64,000 bases of DNA from Terfezia claveryi (Eukaryota > Ascomycota > Pezizomycetes > Pezizales > Pezizaceae). Numbering within the stretch: the stretch's first letter is position 1; the number at the start of each line of letters is the position of its first letter. The stretch is taken from assembly GCA_015179025.1 (NCBI GenBank), contig WHUX01000074.1, forward strand, positions 62,001 through 126,000, read 5' to 3'. The translations under genes and the position numbers were made by a program. Below are positions 34,703 through 47,800 of the stretch, one piece after another. The notes under the pieces were generated by a model. That model did no database searches and was not told where the DNA came from. It saw only the letters and a program-made list of their open reading frames with translations.

Positions 34703-34786
34703 ACGAGCTGCCTAACTGTACAAACGAGCTGCCTAACTGTACAAACGAGCTGCCTAACTGTACAAACGAGCTACCTAACTGTACAC
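34703..34786 (+). repeat. 21-bp minisatellite, 4 copies
   Basis: The unit ACGAGCTGCCTAACTGTACA plus A is repeated four times head to tail; the last copy has ACGAGCTACC. Since 21 is a multiple of three a short frame stays open through it, but no gene is evident. Confidence 0.9.
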
Positions 34787-35854
34787 AGTGAAATACTAGT
34801 GATTATTGTGACAACACCGTGACATAAGTTGGATGAGAATCATGGGGATGTGCAGCAATTGTAAGGACAACTGGGGTATGATAATCCCTTGCAATCGTTT
34901 CTTTCATCTCATCGAATTGGATACCTTTTCACTCAGCGATTTAGCTTGAGAAATTATACATTCCTACACTACCTTCATTACCAAGAACATGGATGTTGTA
35001 AATCCACATAATATTTTATTATGTGGAGGGGGGAAAAAGAAGGGAAAAGTGAACAACTGAATTCCCTCCTCCCCCTCCAGCATTCGGATCATGGATCGTA
35101 CTTTCAGTGATAGCAGTGCCCGCGTACGAGAATTCGAAGGCAGATCAAAGGCAAAGCGCTAGATTATACGTGTATCGAAACCCCCATAATACTACATATG
35201 GCTATTCAGTATCTTCCAGAGGATCCCGCCTAGCTCCCATAGGTCTTGCCGACATGGGGACATTAATTTTGATGAATTACCAACAGCCCCTAGCCAGCTG
35301 CACAGCAACATCTTTTCTTTAAGTATACTCTATCCTGGTTTTGAGATGCTGGTGTACTTGGTGTCAGGTTGGATGCCTCCATTGCACAAAAGCTGCGAGA
35401 AAATAGCCATTGTAATTGATTGCTAATAGTACTCCTGGCTCACCCCAGGACACAAAAAAAGAAATCACCCAACACAAAGAGTAAAGGAAAAAAGAAATTA
35501 AAAGAAAATAGTCACGGTCCAAATCACCCCAGGATCTCCCGATTCCCAACTATGTTCCACCCCCAGTGCGGTGGTCGACCCAAAGTCAAGTAAATCCAAG
35601 ACGCAAGTAGATAGATTTCGACAGACATATCGTATCACTAACGAGCAGTATATATTAGTTATTTTATCTGAACCTTGTATAGTCGGAATTGACGTACCTT
35701 TTTTTTGTAGATTAACTATTCCCTAGTTCCTCCAACAGACTTCCATCACCTCACCCTGCGGAAGAAAGTGAAAGAACCAAATAATTCAGAAACCCAGTGA
35801 AAAAGCTAATCAAAGAGCCACCATATAAGTATCAAGTATCTCAGTACCACCACA

Positions 35855-38800
35855 TTACTCTTCCCCACTCTGCTTACTCGGACCCTCCAAAAACATCTCG
35901 GGAATAGGAGGTCGGGGGTGTCTAAAACGCCCGTAATTCAAAGCAGGTACATTATCAGAGGGGCCAGGGGGACTGTCAAGTGTTTGATTGGTCTCGCTTT
36001 CGCTTTCGGCTTCTTCATCCTTGCCCTTACTGGAAGTGACCGGATTGGAAGTGGTTAGAGGAGCGATACAATCACTACGGCGACTAGGATAAGCATCATA
36101 GGGGGAATATGATGTAGGTGGAGCATCGTAGTCCACAGGTTGGAAGATCAAAGGCGGGGAGGAAACTCGGGGTGTGTGATCTGTAAGAGTCGGAGTGTTA
36201 TTATTATATTGTTTACCTGGGAGGGCAAGATTTCTATTGCCGGTGGTCTCGAGTTGCTTTTCTGTGGTGTCTACCGGGTTTGATTTTTCTGCCTGTGTGG
36301 CCACCTTATTAGCTTTAAGGCGCTCTTTAAGTTGACGAAGACGCATTGCTGATTGTTGAATAGCGATGTCACTCGGGTCTCCCTCAACGCGGTCGCGCTC
36401 TGCCCGTTCGGCGTCCATAAGTTCTTGAGCCTTGAGAAGACGGATGACTGCTTGTTTCATGACAACTCCTAATGCATCAACGGGCGGCTCTCCGGCGGTC
36501 TCAATAGGGATGGATTCTGTCTCTTTGGCTTCGGGGCGTGCTTGAGCTTGTTGAGGACGGATGGGGGCTTGTTTCATAATGATATCTCTAGCATCAGGGA
36601 GTGCGTTTTCCGTAAGCTCAACAGGCTTACTATTTTTTGCCTGTTTTGCTGCCTTCTTGGCGTCCATGAGTGCTTGGGCTTGAAGAAGGCGGGCGGCGGC
36701 TTCTTTCATAACAGCATCTCTTGCATCAGGGGGCGGCTTTCCGATGGTCCGAAGAGGCGTTACCTCTGCCTGGTATTTTGCTCCGTCATGTTCTTGAGCT
36801 TGACGAAGGCGGATGGTTGCTTGTTGCATAGCAACTTCTCTAGCCTCCACTAGTTTCTTTTTCGCACGATCACTCATGGCGGTAGTATCAGCGCTGAGGT
36901 CGATGGTTAAAAGGCGGTTGGGTGAATATCTATTGGGGGCATCAGGACTATTGGTATGAGCATCCTCAGGTTCATCAGTATCATCCTGTCGATACACGAA
37001 AGCAGTAGAAGAAGGCGGAGGGAGGCGCGGTGTGAACGTATAATTTTCACTATTTGGAGGACGGACGGGTTCACGCCTGGATCGTTGGGTATTGTCGTTT
37101 GCAAGTGTACTGGTCCCCATACTTGTCTCTCCAGACTTATTAGAAGGAAGCTGGTTCCAAATGCCGACCTTGGGTTGTGTGGTCTCCGTATCCTGGGAAC
37201 GGTTGAACCATTCAGCAATACGGTTTCGTTTTTTCTCAACAGCTGGCTCAGTAACTTTGGATGTCTTCTCGTTTTGGAGCTCCCTCACGGCGTCGACGGT
37301 TGTATAGTAGGTGACGCCATTCTGTTCAAACCTTAGGACATTGCTGGGCCCTTCTGAGGGCGACGGCAGCAAGCCATCTCGGAAGGGTCCAGCGCCATAC
37401 ATATCCTGGACTTGGGGTCCGGCAGAACTGATAGTCACGCTTCCCCCTTCGGGGAGGATCTTCCCCTTACCCTCGCTTTCACTGGTAACAACAATTTTAG
37501 GCTTATTACTGTCGGATACTGCTGATGACAGCCCTGGCATGTCCCTCGCCAGACAGACCCGAGTAACACCTTCTACAAGGTTTCCCACCGCAAATGTCGT
37601 ATGGTCACGGTTCGTAATCGTAACTGTGTTGTCTGGGCAGAAGCCCGTGGCATCGGCCGAAAGAACGGAGCCTGCTCTGTTGGGCCTTCTCAAGTTTGCT
37701 GATGTAGCTCTCGAGGGAGCAGGACGGGAGCCAACTTGATCCCAGACAGATGAAAAACCTTGGATGTTGGAGGAACCAGCGTTTGATTGAGTGGTACGGG
37801 AACCGGGGTTGGTAGAGGCTGTAGGAGTTAGCACAGTACAAGAAGCTGTCTCAGGGTAATTGCCATGCATACCTGAAACCTGTTGGAATAGCGCCTTGAC
37901 CTTTTCGCGCTCGATCATTACGTTGCGTGAGGTCTCACCCTTTGGGGTACCGTCTAATCGTTCACAGCCTTGCATGCCTGTCCTATTGGCGTCGGTCCCG
38001 TCTCGGTCAGCCTCTGCTCTAGCAACCGAGGCTGAACTCTCAGCGACGGTCGTGCGATTCCCAGGCTTGAAGTTCGTGGCAGGCGTGTTTGCATGACTCG
38101 CTCCATCACCAGTAGCTCTCTTGGACTGGGACTCCGTCCACTGCTTTCTAAACTTCTCTATCTCTGGGTACTCATATAACTGTAGGCGTGGCCCAAGAGA
38201 GACTCCAGGGATATTTGGGTATTGGAACCAGGGTAGCCAGTCACCTGGGTCCCCTAGTTGCTCCTCGTCCTCTAAGTTATTGGTTTGTCCCCCACCGAGA
38301 AGTTTTGAAGGAGGCATTTCGGTGGTATGCGTTGAAAGACTGTCGATGGTCTCGTCAATAGCTTGTATAAGGGGCTGTTCGTCCAGGCTTAAGTCGTTAG
38401 GAGCCTGGCTGCTTCCATTTGTGCGATCGCTCTGGTTCTGGCCAAGAACTGTAAAGCAGTCAGCGGGGTTTGCTTTGGCTTTACCCTTATCAGCTGGATC
38501 AGCTGGGAGTATTGGACTGTTTTCGAGATAAGAATTGTCATCCGAGATCGGCCGCTCCCATTGAGACTCGTGACAATACAGTCCGGCTATTGCACCGCGC
38601 CGTTGCTTGGTGGAGTGTAATCTGGTTGCGGTGGAGCGAGGGCCGTCTGTTCCGGCGGACTCTCTGGAGTCAAACATCTCCTGTACCGCCAGAGCTAACA
38701 GTCGAGATTCATCTTCATCGCCGGGCGGCTTGACACCGGTGGCTTTTGCTCTAATCGAGCTGTATCCAAATCCAACGTCAGTCAACTTCCTCTCAATTCA

Positions 38801-39401
38801 AAACATGGTCAACAGGAGAAAGACGCGGAGAAACATAAAAAAAAAAAAAAAAAAAAAAAGAGTGGAGAAACACGAAACAAACATACCCAAACATATTCTT
38901 TCCAAAGTCATTCAACTTCGCAACTTGCTGTTTCATAGTCTCCTTGTATTTGGCCTGTACCGCATCATGAGTCTCCCTATTTGCCTCATTCGGAGCCAGC
39001 TTTGCCTTCCTCGCAGCAAACTTGCGGAATAGCTTGTCCACGCGTTGAACTGTTGTGTACCGAGGCTTCCGCCCACGGGCAAGCCTAGCCGCCGCGAATC
39101 TGTTGAGGGTACGAGGCATGCGTATTGTGTTAGTTGGGCTTATTTGGGAGGATGGGATATCTATGTCGTCGTCCGAGTCTGGCGCCGTTGAAAGAGGTGG
39201 ACTAGAGGCTTCATTGGCCGGTTTGTGGCCTCTGTCCGTAGAAGGGAGGCGTGTGTATGGTGGGGCAATCTGGTAATCCCGGAAACGCCGACCTCCCCAA
39301 TTCATATTGGCACTGGCAAAGGGTGAGTACATCAGGGATTGAGGGGGCCACTGAGTCCTGGTGTACGAAGTATGTGTACAGACACCAGAGCAGGTGCCCA
39401 C
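35855..39401 (-). CDS. 1139-aa disordered protein with five internal amphipathic repeats
   Basis: Two minus-strand exons (39401-38887 and 38759-35855) join in frame across a 127-bp intron with GTATGT donor and ATACAG acceptor; the intron carries a long A/T homopolymer. The N-terminal 170 residues hold a basic segment (R-T-L-N-R-F-A-A-A-R-L-A-R-G-R-K). The rest is rich in S, T, P, N, Q and charged residues, predicted disordered by composition. From 36844 to about 36270 lie five diverged repeats of 33-45 residues built on A-R-D-x-x-M-K-Q-A-x-x-R-L-x-Q-A-Q, probably helical. I recognise no family. It may be a scaffold or nuclear protein, but nothing here proves it. Start is the first Met of the frame; a Met 23 residues later is an alternative. 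Confidence 0.75.
36270..36844 (-). repeat. five-copy protein repeat inside the 35.9-kb gene
   Basis: The five units start A-R-E-V-A-M-Q-Q-A, A-R-D-A-V-M-K-E-A, A-R-D-I-I-M-K-Q-A, A-L-G-V-V-M-K-Q-A and (S-D)-I-A-I-Q-Q-S-A, each followed by R-L/P-x-Q/K-A-Q-like residues. Four of the units are separated by variable linkers ending P-P-x-D or similar. Confidence 0.85.
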
Positions 39402-40692
39402 TGTCTACCAACGCACGAATGGGAGTTAGTATACCCTGGGGCTCTATTATTTCTGTCTTTTCACTCGCTGGATGCAGGAGAAACCTTTTTGCACTGTTGT
39501 GAGTGTGTTATGGAAGTGTGATGGTATGTAAGAGGACGGTGGAAGAAGGGTGATTGCTTCGTGGGCGAGGAGAAGTGGAGATTTCACCCTAGATTTAACA
39601 GAGGTGCTTAGTCGTTGGATCTCAGTCTTGTACTCGGCGTTATAGAGGGAGAATCAGTCAACCCAAAACTATATAAGACATCAATTGACTGACAGCTCTA
39701 GCCTGCCGGGAAGAACAATTGATCTAAGAGGGTCGACGTACGAATATAGAGGTTCCGGAGTACCGTCGGGGAGCTCGAGCTCGAGGAAGTCCAGGAGGTT
39801 GCGGTTGTCACCATCTTCGCCCACGCTGTCTCCGAGGTTATTAAAACTAATTGAATTATGACACTCGATTCAAAATACTGGAAATTGAGAAGTTCTTAAA
39901 GATCTAGACCGCCTGGGCACAAGAGAGTGGACCCTGGAGGCTCCAAGGCCACCAGCTCCTATCCAAACTGTCTTGCAAGAAACAGGCCAGCAATTAGGTA
40001 TGTACGGAAAAGCATGTTGAAGGGTCATTGCCAACTAAACCGAGGGTAATGGGGTCCCACCTAACAGCAGGTAACAGGCGTTTACAGGATTCCAAATTGG
40101 CTCAAGATTTGGGGGAATATTCTAAATGTATGGTATTTCTTGGTCAAAGAAGGCAAGAGCTATGTCTTGTTACTGGGGATTCGTTGGGTTGTGAGTTGTC
40201 CCAATTAGTGATTTTGCCTTTCTCAAGCTGACCACAGATTATCTAGAAGATACTTCAGTGAGAGTACCAATTCCCCTAAGTAGATGCTATGTAACATCTC
40301 TATCAAAGAGGATCAAAATATTGTTCCTGGCATCTGAAGGGGATATACGCATGCAGAAGAGTCTTATTAGCTCCATATATGGAAAATTCAATGAAGACTG
40401 ACTGACGTGATCATTCGTTAATAGTAGAAAACATTTAATAGATAATCTGCCAAAAGAAATATATGCAAAGGGGCTCTTTCAATGCCCCATGCTAATCTGA
40501 TGAATATTGAGTTAGTTACCCTGAAGTCTCATTCGGAGAATCCTACAAGAGTGGCTTGGACTTTGCACTGAAGATCATAAGGAAAATTTATACTATTTGC
40601 CGCTAAATTGAGGCCTTGTGGTGGGAGAAATACATTTTCTACCACCCAGACCTACTCAGGGCAGCTGTCTCTGTGTTTGGACTTTGATTACC

Positions 40693-40788
40693 AAGTTAAG
40701 GCAGATTTACCTGCCTTGTCCTGAACCGGGTGGCTAATCATGATCCCCTTACTGGGACCGCATATGAATAATGTGTATTTAAGTAAAA
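40693..40788 (+). repeat. dispersed repeat family A, copy 4
   Basis: GGCAGATTTACCTGCC, CCGGGTGGCTAATCATGATC and GGGACCGCATATGAATAATG in the same order as other copies. Confidence 0.8.
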
Positions 40789-41132
40789 AAACCAAAATAC
40801 TAATTGAACGCGTGAATTCAGGCCATCTCATAGCGCTCCTATCACTCCTTATTATCTCCCCAAACCTCCTCTCTAGCCATATATTTTACTGAGTAAGCTC
40901 CGGTAGCAAGGCAATGGTAGTCTAGTTATAATAATTCTGAGAGGAGAAGCAGATAGGGGAAAAACGGTCAACAAGGTGTCAAATCATTATCCAAGGGATC
41001 AAATCGATAGCTACGGATGTTAGTTAGCATATTTGGGACAGAAGCCATGAATACATAGCTGAGGTCCTAGACTCACATACAAATCCACTCAACATAGGCT
41101 TAGGGTTGATTGACATCCCATTCCCTTGCCTA

Positions 41133-41288
41133 CCAGGAAAACTGGTGAATAAGACTCCTTGTCTGTATCTTTGCTCTTCCTTTTCGTGTAGGGGCGTTAC
41201 TAGTTGTGGACAGATTAGCGTCCTTGACTCGGATTTTGAGAGTATGATTCAGATACAAACAAGGAGTCTTATTCACCAGTTTTCCTGG
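41133..41288. mobile_element. TA-flanked MITE, 156 bp, long terminal inverted repeats
   Basis: CCAGGAAAACTGGTGAATAA followed by GACTCCTTGT is repeated inverted at the right end. TA lies outside at 41131-41132 and 41289-41290. Arms of about 38 bp with one mismatch; non-coding centre. Confidence 0.88.
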
Positions 41289-41573
41289 TACTCATGTTGT
41301 GTATCGAACCCTCCTTTGGGAAAATGGTAGAGGCTACGAGACTAGATTACCTGACACTATTTTCTACGGACTTTTGCATACGCAAAAAGTGTCAATTGGA
41401 CTTGTGCGCAAAGCACTTATGAGAACAAGCTCGGGCGGGGGATATTCACGGAGATGAGGTTCAAACCTAAGGGGGGTTCTGGGGCAGAGAAGATCCCTGC
41501 AATACTATTGCTGGATTGGTGCCATGATCCGCGATCTAGAACGCAAAGAGAAGAGAAGAGAGGAGAAGAGAGG

Positions 41574-41588
41574 TAGTCTGGTTGGGAC
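41574..41588 (+). mobile_element. 15-bp micro-insertion with 9-bp flanking repeat
   Basis: TAGTCTGGTTGGGAC lies between GAAGAGAGG (41565-41573) and GAAGAGAGG (41589-41597). The surrounding DNA is purine-rich and self-similar, so the flanking match alone is weak. Confidence 0.6.
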
Positions 41589-42979
41589 GAAGAGAGGAGA
41601 GGAGAAAAAGAAGAACAACAAAATAGCCATTATCTGGATATTACAACTAGACTACCGCTAAATTCGAAAGATCAAGCGGCTCGAATAACTCCTGGTATGC
41701 CGAGACCAATTGGAGATTGCAGCAGCAGCGGAGCGATAGGCTATCAAAAGTTTAAACTACTTGCCATCGAGGCCACTTCACTTAGTTTGGGAAGCCTGGT
41801 ATGATGGTAATGCTTTGTTGTGTCTCACTTCCGGGTAAGGTGTTGTCAATTGGGGGTCATGTGGTGTGAGAACCCAAGAATATATTATATTTGATGAAGG
41901 AATCCAGGACTTGGATATAACTGCATGACTGCGATATATACTTATGTATGAGGAAGCGAACAGTGATATCAATAGATTTTTTTGTTCATGTCCGACGGCG
42001 AGATATTATACCTGGTATATGCTTAATAATATATTGCGCAGCAAATAATATCATTATCATCGAGTCCCCACCACCTGCATTCACAGTCACTCGGGGAAAC
42101 CAAAATCACAATCTTAGCCAGATCCAATCTCCCTGACGACAACCAAAACGAGAACATCGATATCAGTCTTGCTACACTACTGCAGAGGCGGCATGTCCAA
42201 TATACCTATGGGGTGGGCTGTACTCTGTACATTTTTTTTTTCCGGGGCAGTTTTGCGGGAAGTCGATAAGAGTGAGGTTTTCCACGACGCGGATGGGACG
42301 GAGGTGGAGGGTTTTGGCAAAGATAGGGGAGGGGGTTGTGACGGGAAGGTAGAATGCAGAGATATGCGACTATGGGCAGTGATGTATTAACATGTGAAAA
42401 GATACAAGACGGGATATACTATATATGAATCTTGTATTCGGAGAAATGCTATGGGATCGAAAATTTAAAAGAGGGATCTTCTATTTTGCCTGGCATCAGC
42501 TGGCGTCATGATAATCACATCTTTGTCTGTGCGTTTGAGACCTGTTTTCAGTTCTCGTCTAAAATATGATTTTGTTGATATTTATTTAGCCTCGTATTAA
42601 TGCTGAGCCGCACCTCAACATACTTCTTACATGTACTATCCTTACACTTGTACCGAATCTCGACCCGTGCGTGCCCACTTACACATTGTTGGAGAGTGTA
42701 ACCGCTAGGACAAAACGTGATCACTGGGTGCTAGGTTTGCCCAAACACCGATAGTATATTGTACGCTCACACACACGGGCTTCACGATGCCAAACATTTC
42801 TATCCAAGAACAAACAAAATAACGTATTTCCAATACAATGCCTAGACTAAGTAGAAAGCACACTTGACAAAAGAAATGCCAAGAATTAAGGCTTGGTTTT
42901 GCCCTTGGGTAATTGCGGCAAACTCACTGTGGCCCCTTCAATGTATCCAAATGTCCAACCTCCTCCACTTCACCTTCTC

Positions 42980-44843
42980 CTAGAACTCCAGTAGATTGAT
43001 TTCATCATTGGAGTTGACAGGTGCGACAGATGCCACCGGTACAAAGGGAGCGAGGTATAGCGACTCCGGGAGGGGAGCGTCCCATTCCTCATCAAAACTC
43101 CCCGCGGTAGTATCCGCTTCGCCATCCCAAACAAGAAGATCCTCATCGGCCTCGGGTCTATCTGTATTCTCGGTACTCGATTTCTTCTCACTTCCGCTGG
43201 AATACGCCTGCGGTTCCTGTTTAGCCTCGAGCTTCGGTGCAATCGCGGCTTGTTCTCCCTTCGTAGCCTCGATCTTGAGGTCTTTGGACAGAGCAATCGC
43301 GATTGCGAACTTCTTCATCGGTTCCTCTACGTTCTTTTTAGCGGTACATCTGCCTGTATGTTTCCAGATAGCCCCAACTTCTAGGAAGGCATTCCTCTTG
43401 CGCTCCTCCTCTCTAGCTTCTGCACGGGCCCTCCTCTCCCTCCTCTGCCAAGTCGCAGGGGACCCTTGTCCTCTTTTCACTCGCTGTATCTCTGGCTGGG
43501 AAGTCGGAGCCGTCACCAACACGGTGACCTCCTTGTCATCAATTTGAACTGGTGGTGGAGATGTGTCTACAGCTTGAGCTGTTGGAACTACCGTAACACT
43601 CGGAGATGAAGGAGGGCTTGACTGGGCAGCCACAATTGGTACCTGCAAACCATGTTTAGGGCCAGTCGGTGCTACCCTCCCATTGTGAACCACCAAAGTG
43701 ACACCTTTCCCACTCGAGCTCTCCCCAGTCGAGGCCAGTGGATTCTTCAAACACAGTCCGGTAGGCACCGCATCGTTAACCGCCACGTTCGTCCCAGCCA
43801 ACTGCTCAGGCAAGTGCTCCTCCTTCTTGAATCCGCAGCTTGACCCTCCCTGACATCTCCTTACTCCTAGCACCAAAGCTATACATTGGTGCCCAAAGTA
43901 ACACAGTTTGTTGACACAATTGAGTCCATTGGAGCAACGGGTCTTCTGTGCGATATACCTTAGTGCGAGAAGCTCCTCGGGAGTGAATCTGTGATGATGG
44001 GGAAACTTGCATGGGTTTGTACCGGGAGGACAGCCTTGTGGGCCGAGATAGTATTCCAAACAGGGTGAGGGATTGACGGCTCCAACACGCTGAAGGGCCG
44101 CTGGGGTGGGTGTGGCGACAGGAGGGGCATAAGTGCTGCGAATGACCTTTGGGGCTGGTGCAGGTGGGGCACAGTCGATAGTTGCGCTTGTCGTCGTGGA
44201 GGAAATGATGCTCAAGGTACTTTGGGTTGGGGATGAAGATCGCAGCCCGCTTCCGAAATCGGCCATTTTTTTAAAATACTCATTACTCACATGCGGCCCC
44301 GGTGAGGGGGTCATGGTGAGCCACCCAGAACTTCGGGTGGATCTGGAATCGGTGATGGACAGTGTGTGATCGACTGTGTCGCATTCCTTAACGTCTGGCC
44401 CCACCGGGGTGTGTCTGGGAACATTTGAACATCCTGAGAACAAAGCCTGTGGCCTCTACCTATTGTCAGCTCTCGCTTCTCTCGAGACCGTGAGCCCAGT
44501 AATGCAACAGGTTCTTTCATACTTCCTTCCCTTTGCTTGCCTTCTCAAGCTCTTCGTACTTGTTCCTCCAAATATCCTTCTCCCTTCGCTCAGTCTCAAG
44601 CAGCGTCTCCAGGTCCTTAACCATAAGTCGTAGACGTTTCAACTCCGCCGTAATCTCCTATTGATGACACATTGACATTCTGTTAGCAGGTATTCTGGAC
44701 TCACGATCTATTCAGTAGGAGGTTGGAACCTTCAGTACATTTTTGTTATCCTTCTCCATCTTCAGACCATCACTTCTGGGCCTTCTAGGCAGAACAGAGC
44801 CTATGTTTTTCCCACCTGGACCAACAGGCATTCGGTCAACCAT
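42980..44843 (-). CDS. Tandem-CCCH zinc-finger protein, cluster member 1
   Basis: Minus strand. Exon 1 is about 44843-44730 (donor uncertain). Exon 2 is 44657-44523: 45 codons, coiled coil with R-E-K-D-I-W-R-N-K-Y-E-E-L. Exon 3 runs to 42980 and its acceptor, somewhere in 44390-44270, is unresolved. Zinc-finger block at about 44065-43790: C-x9-C-x6-C-x3-H, then R-Y-I-A-Q-K-x-R, then C-x5-C-x4-C-x3-H and an E-E-H motif. This is the tandem finger set of fungal DUF7923/CCCH proteins, presumed RNA-binding; the DUF7923 domain itself is missing. The C-terminal third is charged and Pro-rich with an acidic end. Repeat family A (44268-44345) sits at the start of exon 3 and may be translated. Confidence 0.75.
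44268..44345 (-). repeat. dispersed repeat family A, copy 5, at an exon border
   Basis: CTCATTACTCACATGCGGCC and GGTCATGGTGAGCCACCC as in other copies. It overlaps the possible 5' part of exon 3 of the adjacent CCCH gene. Confidence 0.8.
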
Positions 44844-47800
44844 CCTAGGATCCGCTGCAGATGATGGGGAACTTGGTGGGGCCTTGGCCGAGGATACTTG
44901 TTTGTTCGTGCTGCGCCAGGATCCCAAGTATCACAGCATCGATGGGATCCAGAGGTTGTTTGTCAACGTTGAGGGATACAGTTTGCGCGTGTGCTTGTTG
45001 TACTGTGGTTTGTGAAATCGATTCGCTACACCCGTACGACGTTGCCAGCGCATGTGTACGGTGTACTGCAACCGGAAACATACCGACGCAGGAAGGGCTT
45101 GGCAAAACCAAAATTTGTATACTCGTGCAATTCTACTGAAAGCTACGCACAATGTTTATGTACTGCACGTTTATGCAGCGCCGAGGGCTTTCCCAGATTC
45201 AAGTGCTTCTGGATGGGACAAATTAGCACTCCAACTGGGCTCGGTGGATTTCGTAGGGAGGCCGGTACCAGTACGTACGTAAGTAGCCTTTCCAGCTACG
45301 TGGGCTGAATACCCTGCCACTTGGGCACTGGGGGCCTTTTTCTAAAGCCGATATCCGCGCCAAATCAGCACTGAAGGGTTGGCCTCGCACCATATTCGTG
45401 GACCGAGCATGTGGCTCCTGTAAAGGCTGCTGCTGGGAAATCGGGGTACTGGGGGAGTTGTTTAAGTATGTACGATTTAACTACCGGGATCACGCTCGAC
45501 TGCAAATTGAGTGGGAGGGTACTTTATTCGATTATACGCAAGAGCGAGAAGTCGTATAGCCCAATGTATATTCTTTGCCTGGGTGAGTCTCTTGAGACTT
45601 GAAATACCATTGATCTGTCCATCAGTGTCATATACTTCTCTTCAACAGCGGAGCATATCATCCCTGCAACCGACATATACCCATGATATATACCCATAAC
45701 AAGCTGCACAATTACCTCATTTCGATATAGTGAGGCAGAAGGGTTCTCTGTGCCGGCTGAGGTTGCTGCAGAAAAGGGGTCGAGGTTAGCGCCAAGCTGA
45801 CACATTTCGTTGATTCACCAGAGTAGTTGTGCCCCTCTTATAGTCCTATCGATTTGTAGGGGGCTTCAGGAGAAAAGTAAAAGACTTAATAGCTCTTTGG
45901 TCGGGGAGGATCACTGGCTGATGTATATATATCCTCTCAAAACGAAAAACATAACGCTTCATGCAAAAACTTTTTTATCTGGCAAACACTTCAACCGGAA
46001 AAACCTTCAACCGGAATAATCCTATGTATCTAAGTATGCAAGCCAGCAGGATGCAGGGTTACCTACTGTATATTCCGACAAGGTTTCCATTTTCCATGAT
46101 CCTCTCCTTCAGTGCTGTTGATCCGACACGGATATGTTCAGGACCGTTGCGGAACCGGAAGTGCCAGGCATTTGAGGAATATTTTGGAAAATTAAAAAAA
46201 AGACGAATTTATTGTTTTATATATATGGGAAAAGCCCACTCCTCCACCATTAGGAATATGTGATAAGTTGATTAAATCCATACCTCATTCCGATTAATTC
46301 CATGGTACTTCTCATTGATTGTAGCATAGGTTTTTGTTCTTCCCTGCGTATATTATAGACTACGTGCGGTAATGTCAAATCCTCGCTTCCCAATCTTGTT
46401 TTTTACCAGCAATAAAATAGAGTACATCATTGTGCAGCTCGTATTCATTCAATGATTTCCACCACACTTAATTGCCTACAGCCGGAGCTTTCAAAATTGG
46501 ATCTCGGAGGTATGCTTTTAATCATCCGGTATCTACTAAAGCATACTTGAATCAATCTCTTAGTAATTTTTCAACCGAGATTTGTTGTTTAATTGTGTGC
46601 AAATACTGTTTAAATTGGGTACATGCAGTAGCAGAGTGAGCTAGCGGATGAAACTGGTCCAGATCAATGCCGCCATAATCTTCTGTAACCGACTTTGGTC
46701 AGGAAAGCGCTGCATAGACTACTGCAATGTTGCAAGGTATTGTGTCCTCTGGTGCAGCTCCTGTAATTGCTCTGCTTGATTGTTTGCCTGCTTCTCTGCT
46801 CATGTTCTTTCTCTCATATTCACTGTCATGTACCGTCATCGGTTCAGCTTCTCATAAGTTCGTCTCGGTCTGCGTTGATGCAGCTGCTGCGACTGTTCTC
46901 ACTATTGCTTGGGGGGTTATCTCTGTCTGCATCCCTCCAGTACTTCGTTCCGGCGGTAATGGAATAATTCTGGGTGTAGTTCTCGTTATGCAATTCTAAT
47001 GGTTGTAATTGGCGTCGGAATTGTGGCTGCCGCATTGAAGCGAAGTCTTCAAGTACTTAGTAGTTTCTAAAAAGCGCGAGCCCAGTAGATTATCCTCACT
47101 CCCGGGCCGGTCCCTGCCCCAATACGGTACATGCACCAAAATGTAACAAAGGAAAACCACCCCCCTCCGCCATACAAGGCATGTGACTACTTATCAACCC
47201 AAATCCTGGGGTACCGTTGAAATTCCACTGAAAAATCTTCAACCAACAAACAAGCTTCTTGTGACTGATAGCCACCCTCAGACACGTCACGGAGGCAGAA
47301 ACCACATCCTCCGCCACTCCTCTGTATAAACTTCCGAGCCGGGATGCTGTTCGTTTATCGTCATTGCCCGGGTTCCGGTCATGTCGTATGGTGTGGACGA
47401 GCCCGCAACCGCAGTGATTGATCTCAGATCGCTCGAACTATCCACCAATTGCGCAGACGGAACGATTCACCTCTGTGTTTATTTGTGTTTGCTGTTCCCT
47501 TCCAACTCTGCTGAATCTGATTGGTGGGCTTGTGAACGAACATTTTAAAAGCCCATCCTTTGCGGGAACAGCCAAGTTCTGTAAAATTGGCATCCTTCCT
47601 CATTATCTACCTGGAATCAGCAGAGGCAATAGACAAATTGAGAGTGGGGGGAAGGGTTTCCGCTCACCAGATATGGATGGGACTGTCCATCAAAGCGGTC
47701 AAAATAGAACAACCACGGTCACCTCACCTGCTTGTGGGTCTTATTTTTCTGGGGATGTATACATTTCTTAAACACCTGCGCGATATTGTCGTTATGTGTT

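Larger units (their letters stand above)
29294..35854. other. 6.5-kb gene-poor region
   Basis: No coding frame with recognisable motifs. It holds micro-insertions at 30430, 30478 and 33709, a family A repeat at 31478, a 21-bp minisatellite at 34703 and several A runs (for example 33018-33030). Hydrophobic frames around 32616-32888 look like chance. Confidence 0.5.
39402..42979. other. gene-poor spacer before the CCCH cluster
   Basis: Holds a coding-like minus-strand stretch at 39693-39865 without a start codon, a family A repeat (40693-40788), a MITE (41133-41288) and a 15-bp micro-insertion (41574). An A/G-rich tract lies at 41541-41630. Nothing else recognised. Confidence 0.5.

Noticed and set aside
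34703..34786. CRISPR-like direct repeats
   Set aside because: Units are head-to-tail with no spacers, in a eukaryotic sequence; it is a minisatellite.
36542..38733. Several plus-strand frames of 70-140 codons
   Set aside because: They are antisense shadows of the 35.9-kb gene, including its internal repeats.
46727..46999. 90-codon hydrophobic frame
   Set aside because: Overlapping frames and lack of any motif suggest chance; no splice partners seen.
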